From assembly GCA_015179025.1 (NCBI GenBank), contig WHUX01000085.1:1-64000 (forward strand): a stretch of DNA of 64,000 nucleotides. The letters run 5' to 3'. The notes beneath the pieces were generated by a model, which had not been told where the DNA came from, made no database searches, and worked only from the letters and a program-made list of their open reading frames with translations. The translations under genes and the position numbers were made by a program. How positions within the stretch are numbered: position 1 is the stretch's first letter; every line of letters begins with the position of its first letter. The stretch is from Terfezia claveryi (lineage: Eukaryota > Ascomycota > Pezizomycetes > Pezizales > Pezizaceae). Positions 55,479 to 64,000 of this stretch are shown piece after piece.

Positions 55479-57587
55479 CTATACAAAATCACTCCATCGT
55501 GTCTGAGATACTTGATTGAACACTTTGCCATCCCTCTGGAACTGTGGCCCCTCTGCAGAAAGTATATACCCTAGCTCACAGCGCTCAAATACCAACCGTG
55601 GCTGCCCCTCGTAAAAGGTATCATACCTTGGATTTAACGCATCTTGTAGATTTTGAACATTCCCCTCTGGGTGCAGTGTTTTCCAGGGATACCGGCAGCT
55701 GTCTCCTTTGCACGATTTTAGCACAAGCAGCAGAGAGTCGAGTCGGGAAATAAGCTTTTTGGTTGTGACACCGCATACGTTGCCTTCAGCTTCATAGAGG
55801 TTGTGAAGTTGATGGGGGTCAGTCTAAAAATATTAGTGGAGATGTCCCAAAAGCCTCTGCACATACTAGATGGTTCAATAGGAGGAAACTTGGCTTTGAT
55901 TTCAGGGTAATACCTTCATATCGTACAGCTCATGCTCATTTGTACACCAAACCGAGTAATAAAGGTTATTGTTGTTACCCGTAATACGCAAGGATTTAAA
56001 AGTGTGATTCGTATACGGGTATGTCTCTACTACAATAGTCTATTAGCCTCTCTGTCATTAAGAGTGCAAAACGAATTTCGTCAGTGTATCTCACAGCCAT
56101 GAATCCCCTCGGCTATTGGAGATCCCCAAAATTCCACATTCACATGCTCCTGCCTGTTATACTCTGCTTCATGGATACCATGACCCGTGAGTGGGATTGC
56201 CTGTCCATCAAAATCTGGCCTTGTCGGCAACCCAATGAGTTCTAGAATCGTTGGGGCAAGGTCGGTGTGGCTGGTTACGAAATTGGCTGCTTTTGCCTTA
56301 GGAATGCCGGGGCCTCGAATAATGAGGGGGATGTTGACATCTTCCTCGTAGCCGCATTCTTTACCTATTTGATGCGTTAGTTCGAATGCTGCGCAGCAGA
56401 GAGGTGAGAGATGTACCAGGCTGCATGCGGTGCTGGCCAATGTGAAAACCATTGTCAGTGGTATATATGCTTTACCTCACCAGTTAGCTTAGCCCAAACT
56501 AAACTTTTGCGAGAGACCTACATATAGGTATTTTCAAGAATACCATACCGCTCGAGACGTTCAAACAAACCATCGACCATCTCATCAAAGGATTGCAGAG
56601 CTCTCAGGCGCTGTCGATAAAAGTGGTCATTATAGTCCACATTGGTCTTATTCTGCCGAGGCAAATCCTTTATCCAGCTCGCTCCCGATGGCTGCGGTAC
56701 CCAAATTAGCAGCTGTCTTCTTGAATCTGGGTAATTAAATTTCGCCTACATTCTCGGGATTAAAGTTCGCTGTGCGGGGGACAATTGTGTCTTTAAATAA
56801 CATCTCATGCCTGCTTGCAGGTAGTGGCTCCCCAAAGGCCCCATTTGCAATATTGGCGTGCGGTGCAGTTGGAGCTGTTACAAGCAAAAAGGGGTTACCA
56901 TTGCTTACAGCTGTATCTAAGAAGCCGTACGTCTTATTGGCGACCAGGTCGGTTTGGTATTCTCCCTTGTGATTTGCGGGGGGGAGGTGATTCCGCTGAA
57001 ACCAGCTATTATAGTATTGATAGGTTCCTGGATCGAGAAGAAAGTCCTAAACCTTATGTGAGTACCTGTCGCCCACTGATCTAATTGTTTCCACTCACAT
57101 GCTCAGTGAAACCCTTCGGAAATGGCAAATCATAATTCTTAATCGTATGCTGATTAAACAGCTTTCCTACATAGTAATTCGCATACCCCGCATCTTCCAG
57201 CCACGTAAATAAATAGTTGTCCAAAATCTTCTCCTGAACAATCTTGGGATAGCCTCCATAAGGCATTGACACATCTGTTACATTCGTATTATGCGCCGCT
57301 CTCCCAGTCCAGAGATTCACTCTGGAAGGGCAGCATATTGCGACTGTACAGTAGTGTTTTGTGAAGTAGGTGCCTTGGTCTGTCAGATGCTTTTTGACGT
57401 AGGGGAGGTAGTCAAGGGAGTTCATGTGAAGATCTTGGTCGTCGGTGAGGATAAATATAACATTGGGTCTCACATCTTTGCGCAATAGGGATGCTTCGGT
57501 GAGGACCGAGTGGCCTGTAAACAGTATGAACACGAAAATTGCAAGTCCGAAGTTCATCGTTGAATTCGTGAGGTGCCAAACGATCAT
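55479..57587 (-). CDS. Arylsulfatase (sulfatase family), seven exons
   Basis: Minus strand; exons 57587-57099, 57046-56750, 56691-56522, 56469-56417, 56364-56095, 56029-55914, 55823-55479. Introns are 52, 58, 52, 52, 65 and 90 nt and all phases fit, giving 579 aa (569 from the second ATG at 57557, which starts a good signal peptide MNFGLAIFVFILFTGHSVLTEA). Sulfatases hydrolyse sulfate esters. The nucleophile is the formylglycine made from Cys85 in CCPSRVNLWTGR; metal ligands come from LTDDQD (D49, D50) and from TTDNGFHIGQH. Other family blocks: GYANYYVGKLFN, LVTAPTAPHAN, VDYNDHFYRQRLRALQS, GKECGYEEDVNIPLIIRGPG, LYYSVWCTNEHELYDMK, TDPHQLHNLY, and a Cys-rich C-terminus (CKGDSCRYPWKTLHPEGN). Probably secreted, scavenging sulfur. 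The intron 5 acceptor (GTAG at 56033-56030) is the least certain boundary. The gene looks intact despite its repeat-rich surroundings. Confidence 0.92.
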
Positions 57588-57931
57588 GATTGAAGGTACT
57601 TTTCCCAGTGGATTTTATGTTCATTTTCTAAAGACCGGCACGAGATTGTCCCTTTGATGAATACTGCTCGCAAGAGAGAAAGGTTAGGACCCTGGGTTCG
57701 CAATTGTCCACCATCGAATCTCGTCATTCCGGACCTGAATCCGTATTTGGAGAAAACAATGTACAAGAAACGATCTAAATCCACGGAAAGAGTTTGGTGC
57801 CCTTGCGTTCGATTATGTGCAATTCCTGGATCGGCCAATGGGCCCTTGAGCTTATCGGCTTTCTCCATATTTGTTTGACCATTCGGCGCTTGAGTTTGTT
57901 CGGATTTCTGCTATCAGGGCTTCTCATCAGG

Positions 57932-57966
<35 letters not shown>

Positions 57967-59709
57967 ATATTCATTACTCATATGCGGTGGGCCAATGATG
58001 AGCCACCCGGATCAACACGAGGTATGTTAATTCGCCAAGTCCTAACGTAAACACACAGACGTTACCCCTGCCTCCGAGAAATAAATGAACTCATATTGAA
58101 CTCGTAATGGAAAAAGAACTAAATGAACCCGAGAGAATCTGGAGACCCCGTTCGGTTCGCATCCACATACCGTAGAGACTCGAGTTATTTAGTTGCGCTA
58201 TCACATACATATGCAATGGGACACGTACATAGATCATAAGCCATGGCTGACGTGAAACATATCAATTTGAGCGCCAAGATCTATTCAATGCAGTAAAACT
58301 ATTACTGAACCTAGAAGTCATGTAAGATAATTTTAGTGATGTCACAGAAGATCAGGTGGTGGATTTTAACTGGACTGGGACGTTCTGGAAAAACTATCTG
58401 AGTTAATGGCTTTGGTTTAGGCCCATACCGATTGTAGTTTTGGACCGGTGGAGGAAGGCTATATTCACGAACAGCACTTGTAGATGGCATTATGGATAAT
58501 TACAGTACATTTCAATCTTCGACGTTCACATAACAATGAGCACGGGCATGTCTCATGAGATCCTGAAACCCGCATATGTCGTTCATATCGCATATGTGAT
58601 AGCGCTACTGAATAACTCAAGTCTCGACCTACTCCGTACGGTATTTAGAGGCTGATAAGCCCCTGGATCCCATTCTCACCTTCTTTTCCCGGAATTCCCT
58701 TTTCCCAAACCCCGCCTCCGTTCTTGCCTCCTTTCGGATGGCTGGCTGTTGTGCGGACCCTCCCCCCCCCCTGTGTTACCCTTGGTGCCTCTGATCTGTC
58801 CCCAAACTCACCTGGGCAAGCGCCGGTTAATGATCGCGCTTGTGATGTATCGGATTTTTTATTAAAATTTCTTCCTGTATATATTACTTGGTTTGTTTGA
58901 GTTTTCGCTCTAGTCTGGATCAGGCCTCAGTCAGGCCCCTTTGGGTGCTCGCCAGCTATATTCATGGAAGCCAGTATTTCCTTTGTACTTTGTTACTTGA
59001 TCTGGTCTTTAACTCACTTTTCTTCTGAGCAATCGAATATTCGAACATTGCGATTTATGCATTGGGGATATATTAATCTCATATTCGGAAATGTTCTCGA
59101 CAATCAATTGTACCTTTTTTTTTTTTTTTTTTAAGTCTATGCCCGCGATTGACTAAGGTCATAACGGAGATCAACTGTACCTGGGAAAGCAGTTACTTAT
59201 TCCCCAACAGTACATTTAACAGCGCATATACCCGCATGTCACCTTCCAGGCATGGATGTCAATCCCGATGAGGGAGGATTTATCGATGTCCTATCCCAGG
59301 AAAGCTCTCTATAACAAGACAGGGGGTCTTAATCCAGTTGATGCGGTCGCATTCCCTACGAAAATTGAGCTGCATAAATGTTCTGGCCGTCACAGATTGG
59401 CACGATTGTGCTCGGGTCGACCCATTATAATTATGCACATATTTTCCGATGTAAGTATCATATAATACAGTACAGATGCACAAACAATAACACATCATAT
59501 TCATATCTTATCCATCAAATTCCTATGCTGCCCATGACCTCATATAGACCTGTGTTCATATTCAACATACCCACCTGCCAGCATAAACCAGATCCATCGA
59601 CCACTAGTAAAAACCACGAGTAGGCTATATCGCAGGGGGTGAGTCCAGATCGCCATAGTAGATTTCGGCTTGGCTGGGGAGTCCAAGCCAGAAGAGTGAC
59701 AGAGGAGGA
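57588..59709. other. Intergenic region with poly-T tracts
   Basis: No supported gene. Two long T runs (57937-57959 and 59109-59132) could be the reversed tails of retroposed sequence. The text after the first (ATTCATTACTCATATGCGGT...GATGAGCCACC) has a relative at 40900-40935 after an AT-rich run, and a weaker one near 60860, so a short dispersed repeat is possible. A pyrimidine-rich block with a C10 run lies near 58760. Confidence 0.45.
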
Positions 59710-60036
59710 TTGAAGCAGCTAAGGAGGATCTATACGGATGGGAGCAAGAATGAGCAAGGCCGAGTAGGAGGGGGGTGGTTCTCCTCGGAGTGTAGGGTGA
59801 AGGGGAAGATAGGCATCGGGAAGATGACGACGGTGTGGTATGGGGAAGTAATTAGAATAATAAAAGCCCTGGGGGAGGCTAACAAGGAGTGGATACTCCT
59901 GATTCTGTCAGACTAGCAGGCGGCACTGGCAGCCATCTGGAAGGCGGGTAGATTAGGCAAAGCTAGAACCGCCGACCTAAAAGATGCCGGAGAGCTGGTC
60001 AAGCAGAGGCAGAGGGCAATAGGCGCAAGGGGGACG
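59710..60036 (+). pseudogene. LINE-type RNase H domain relic
   Basis: The reading RRIYTDGSKNEQGRVGGGWF, then TVWYGEVIRIIKAL, then LLILSD-stop-QAALAAIWKAG, shows the D, E and D blocks of a type I RNase H domain as found at the C-terminus of fungal non-LTR (Tad1/LINE-like) retrotransposons. A TAG at 59914-59916 replaces the Ser of the usual SDSQAA. No RT domain precedes it, so it is an isolated 5'-truncated relic. Confidence 0.72.
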
Positions 60037-63000
60037 ATACGGTTGATCTCGCATGCCGAACATGTAGCCGGTCGGCGGAGACAGGCAGGTACGTAGCCCT
60101 GGTGTGTCCACGTGGGGAGGAGATCGGCAGGAGGTGGGGTAGTTGGGAGGACATGGATCTGCGTCGGAGGTGGTTAAGAAAGGTGAAGGATAGAGGGGGG
60201 AGCACACCGAAGATCTGGTCGAGACTTTCTTCTTGAACATTGATTCTCGTATGAGCGCAGACAGTGGTAGGGGTATGTTTTGTGTTCAGTAGAGGCCTGG
60301 AGAGGGCGTGGCGGAAGAAGATTTTTATGACGGGGGTGGAGGCCGGATAGTGGGCGTGGTGGAGGAGGGAGGGGTACGGTATTTCGGCTTTTCTTTGGCT
60401 CGAGTGGTAGGAACGTTCATGCAGCTCGTTATTCCGTGGCTGTACCGAGTGATGAAGGAACGGGACCATCTCATAGCCTTAGGCTCAACAGACGTATATA
60501 CTTCCAAAAAAAACAAAAAACACGAGTATCAATATTAGAATCAAAACGCTGAGCCTGCCAACTACTGTAGTCTGGCCTACTGCCCGTTTAATAAAGTGAG
60601 ATCCTTCTGAGGTAGAGAAGCATGAAACCCGGCGTTGTATTCATTAGTAAGCTTGGAATACAGGAAGGAAGAAGGTAAAAAATTAATACATACTAAGTAG
60701 CCAAGATTGGAGATTGATACAAATTGCCGAATCATGCACCTGCCCAAACATCAATTGTGAAGATTGCCGAATAATGCAGGGGCCCGAATTAACTAATTGC
60801 CGGGATCCGGCACGGAATTTGATATTGGTATCCTCATACTATGGATCGTAATAACCCCGAATGAGCCGCTCATTCAAGGTATGCGTATTCGTCAAAGGAG
60901 GGGTATTGTGCCAACCAGACTAAGTATTTATTCGTAGTCTGGTTGGCACGCTTATTCGGAGCATGTTCATATGCATTTCATATGCATACATATAGGATTC
61001 ACGAAGTTTGCAAGAGGGCTTCTGAAGCGCGTGTATGCACTTTTACAAAACGTCGGTTCATGTCCTTCCTTTTTCACTCAGGACTCCCTGGTTCCAGCCA
61101 GCTTGATTCAAGCCATTAGACTAGCGCAATCAGGCTAATCTGCGACATTGGTGAATCGGTCAGAACACCCTGGACAAAAGGCTCAATAATCCACTGGAAT
61201 TATACCAAAAGTACTTGCTGTGGACACATACATAATTGTATTTAATTTGTGTTGGCGTAAATTTAGGTACTGTTTCTCCGCGGGACGCGGAGCCATATTC
61301 GGGGCATGGGAGTGAGAGTGTCGGGTAAGGATTCAAACAGAGTTGGCAGGGAGAGATAGTCGATCATGAGTAGGGTTAAGACGGGAGGAACTCCCCTCAC
61401 TCTGCTCCCGGCCTACGTACGGTAGTACACTTCCTTGAATTCCCGCAATACTCCCCTCCATAGAAGAATTGTACACTGTGATTTGTACATGTCTCTCGCG
61501 CGCCAGTGGAATTGGATCTACTTTGTTTACAGCACTTTTCCTTTGTACCGAGATTTTTTCCTTCGGCCCCTGGGTCATCGGGTGCGAGCCCGTTAATGAC
61601 AGCATGGGACCCCGATCCACTTGAGTTCTGAGAAACAAATTTGAGCTACTTCCAGGTAGCAGGTCTTTATGATCGTCTTGAAGACAATTGTCTGCCACTA
61701 GAGCTGATATGCTAAAAGATAGCATTACCCATGAAGCCCAAAGGGGTCAAAAGTATTGATTCAGTTTCGCATGTATCCAGTGTTTACTAGCTAAAGAGAT
61801 GAGAATACAAGATTCTATTTTACTCAATACTTCAATATTGTCACCAGACCCAGATCACAGACAGTGGTGTAATTTTATTTCAAGTTTTTACTCTCAAGTA
61901 CACTTCTAGGAGCTAGGCTTCAAATTTGTTCAAGTGCTGACCCACCACTTGGATAATCCTTTACACAACCTAAAGCTGTCAGGGTCAAAAAAGGTATATA
62001 TACTGAACTATATATGTACATAGGGCGTGCCAACAATTTATAACTACAGGGACAACAATGAATGAGGACCTCGATATTCACGTCTCGAAGAATAGTAGGA
62101 CTCATGGGAGAGAGAAACCCTTGGTCTACTGAATTCACAGGGTCTTTTTCTTTTTCGAACGAACTAGACCCGGATGCTACCATTATATTTAAGATAACGT
62201 GAGAGGAGGTTCAGAGGCTGTTCAGTAGTCTAGTGGCTGAGAATTTAGAATTACTTGAAGAAATATCAAAAAAAAGCTCCCAATACTAAGATGACATCTT
62301 GGATTGAAGTATACACAACCTCCGCTGGGTAAACTCTCCGGAATTTTTCATTGTTGTCATGGTTATTAGGTTGTGGAAGAACACATTAAGGCTTTCAGAT
62401 TTCCTGGTGGGGCGGTTTTATATGAGTGGGTGTCTATAACTTTCCTACTGTTCTTTGTTTTGATAATGAGAACAATTCAAATTACAAGAGTGATCTCAAA
62501 TGGTTATGATGATTCACGAAAATTAGCTATGGTCAAGGTTTGGCTGGTAGCGGTGGAGTTCGCGAAGTATTTGGATATCCATAGGCATGATAATTGGTTA
62601 GACCCAATTATCTCTTAGATTCTACATGGCACTTATGGTAGGCCATTGCGAAAGATCCAATGGAAGGTTACCTTCAGATGGGGATATTAGTGTGGAAGAT
62701 CGGCACTTATTTCTTTTGATGACTCCCAGATGGGTTATTGATGTTTGAAGTCGTTATTATTTAGAGAGATGAAACTTTGGGAAAGATGTCACTACACTGG
62801 AGGTGAGTGCGTAAGTTAACTAGGAAGTTTTTATTGAGCTTAAACCCCTGATGTAACGAATGGTGAATCTACCCTGAAGCGTTTATGTGGTAGGGGTATC
62901 GATCTCTTCGGGAATCCCTCCTCACTGCAGCTCTGTTTCCAGAGTACAATCTGCCGATGTCAAGCAAACCATACCCGTGGAAGGATGAATACCGTAATAT

Positions 63001-63106
63001 TCCTTGGTCTGGCGAAAAATGAAGAAGTACTGACAGACTACCAATGAACTCACAATAAATCTACACACCTGAGGTCCGCACAGCAATGACTGTACCGGCG
63101 TCACTG
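60037..63106. other. Intergenic region, weak ORFs only
   Basis: The first part up to about 60540 may belong to the LINE relic (purine-rich, A-rich end at 60500-60535). A 42-bp palindrome lies at 60908-60949. A 130-codon minus-strand frame with an ATG (61725-61333) and an 81-codon plus-strand frame with hydrophobic character (62373-62618, GTG start) are the longest frames; neither shows a domain or splice support and I do not call them genes. Confidence 0.45.
60908..60949. repeat. 42-bp palindrome GTGCCAACCAGACTA...TAGTCTGGTTGGCAC
   Basis: 15-bp arms around a 12-bp loop. The arms match the ends of the MITE at 27178-27289 and the site at 25890-25903. The end sequence faces inward here, as if two element ends had been joined. 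Confidence 0.7.
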
Positions 63107-64000
63107 CTACTTACTGATGCCCGATAGGCCTCTGGGGTGATCAAGGCACTCAATCTCCGTGCCAAAAATTGCATCCATCCACCAAAATGGTGCAAAGTTT
63201 CCCCACCTCCTAGGCTTTCCTCTGAGGTCTACTGCGCTTTGGACCTGCCCCGCTCCACCACCAACCTCATGATGCAAGTCATGTCTCTTAAGCAGATTCC
63301 ACCGCGGTATAGTTTTTTGCGACGCTCCTGATCGCCCCCAAGGTATATTGATGCTTCCTGATTCGCATCCGTCCGTCAGCTTACTCTGGCCAACATTGCC
63401 GTCGATTTCCTTAATCCGGACAGGCTCCACTCCCCCGTGCACAACAACCGACCAAAATAAAACTCCGGACCACAAAATGTACCACTCGACTACATGGACT
63501 CCCTTAGTAACCCAGGGGAATCCAAAGTAGCCCAACCACGAGAAAGTCCCCGTTGCTGATCCTAGTCGTATATCTGTATATTTCCAAAACCACCCCATTC
63601 CCGCTAGAGGTGCCCAAATAGCCATCCAATTCATCAAGACCGCCTCCAACGGATGGACATAGTGAGCTGCAAGAGCGTTAGACTCCCGGTATTTATGATG
63701 CATGCTGTGAATATGCTTATAAATAGCGGGGGATGTATGGAATTTGCGGTGCACAAGGTATGTCAAAAAGTCGCCAAGTAGAACAGCAAAGATGGTATCG
63801 GCTGCTATTTTAGCGAGACTGGGAAAATTAACCGCAGAGTGTGTAAATGGTGAAGGTACAAGGGCAAGTACAAGGGCATAGGCTAAAATGATAAAGATGT
63901 GATTGAGGAGAACGGTGTTTAGCATTCTCCGGGTGGTGATATTGTGTGATGATGATGATGATGATGATGATGAATTTGAAGGTTTCGAGTGCGGGATTCG
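63107..64000 (-). CDS. Fatty-acid hydroxylase superfamily protein, 5' end may lie beyond window
   Basis: Minus strand, stop at 63107-63109. The first ATG in view (63925) gives 272 aa, but the frame stays open to the window edge through a poly-Ser stretch, so the true start may be outside. Three histidine boxes of membrane di-iron hydroxylases: HRKFH (59-63), HSMHH (73-77) and HDLHH (215-219), plus the typical WWMDAIFGTEIE ending. Hydrophobic segments lie at about 10-28, 40-58, 98-115 and 145-163. The family includes sterol C4-methyl oxidase and C5-desaturase; the substrate cannot be told. The region 177-205 (GQSKLTDGCESGSINIPWGR) is unlike the family and may be an unspliced intron read through or a lineage-specific insert. 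Confidence 0.83.
   Translation of the reverse strand, partial: RIPHSKPSNSSSSSSSSSHNITTRRMLNTVLLNHIFIILAYALVLALVPSPFTHSAVNFPSLAKIAADTIFAVLLGDFLTYLVHRKFHTSPAIYKHIHSMHHKYRESNALAAHYVHPLEAVLMNWMAIWAPLAGMGWFWKYTDIRLGSATGTFSWLGYFGFPWVTKGVHVVEWYILWSGVLFWSVVVHGGVEPVRIKEIDGNVGQSKLTDGCESGSINIPWGRSGASQKTIPRWNLLKRHDLHHEVGGGAGQVQSAVDLRGKPRRWGNFAPFWWMDAIFGTEIECLDHPRGLSGISK
63948..63973. repeat. (GAT)n microsatellite
   Basis: 26 bp of GAT repeat. On the minus strand it would encode consecutive serines just upstream of the hydroxylase-family ATG, if translation starts further out. Confidence 0.9.

Noticed and set aside
57937..57959. Poly-T run as a sign of a SINE or processed pseudogene
   Set aside because: The adjacent body shows only weak similarity to two other places and no target duplication was found; mentioned only as a possibility.
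61333..61725. 130-codon minus-strand ORF with an ATG
   Set aside because: Polar sequence without domain or signal; length is compatible with chance in balanced-composition DNA.

Overview
The window is nuclear DNA of a filamentous fungus, most likely an ascomycete. Spliceable introns are short (50-90 nt, GT...AG). The genes are fungal types: an arylsulfatase, an OTT_1508-like deaminase, a deuterolysin-like fragment and a fatty-acid hydroxylase-type protein. Transposons carry the C-to-T/G-to-A decay expected of repeat-induced point mutation (RIP). I cannot name the species; a Pezizomycetes-like genome is only a guess. I see no tRNA, rRNA or CRISPR array.

Bases 1-25,400 are a nested transposon block. 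A 5'-cut Ty3/gypsy chromovirus (1-3177) is followed by a second one spanning 3424-22360, with two 511-bp LTRs and a 5-bp target duplication, sitting inside a 24-bp tandem repeat. This second element was split by a 5.0-kb insertion (7599-12618), which holds a decayed unknown ORF and a reversed gypsy fragment, and by a third complete chromovirus (13936-21440). Smaller passengers are three 248-bp MITE-like copies with 2-bp target duplications, and a 764-bp palindromic element with an 11-bp duplication. A decayed Ty1/copia remnant (minus strand) closes the block.

Bases 25,400-45,500 are mostly unique. They hold a four-exon gene for an AT-hook protein with a PCNA-binding-like motif (31.7-34.5 kb), a 20-copy 7-bp minisatellite, an intronless 802-aa OTT_1508-like deaminase (36.6-39.0 kb) with a broken partial copy just downstream, a tiny three-exon gene with a TATA box (43.07-43.37 kb), and an unrecognised 321-aa ORF (44.06-45.02 kb).

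Bases 45,590-54,275 are a long-inverted-repeat (foldback) element. One of its arms carries a full gypsy element (47189-54257; 311-bp LTRs); the other arm preserves the empty site. Next come a truncated deuterolysin propeptide (54.3-54.65 kb), a seven-exon arylsulfatase on the minus strand (55.5-57.6 kb), a LINE-type RNase H relic (59.7 kb), and a fatty-acid hydroxylase-family gene that runs off the right edge.

No operon-like co-operation is evident. The layout is that of isolated genes between RIP-decayed repeat islands.
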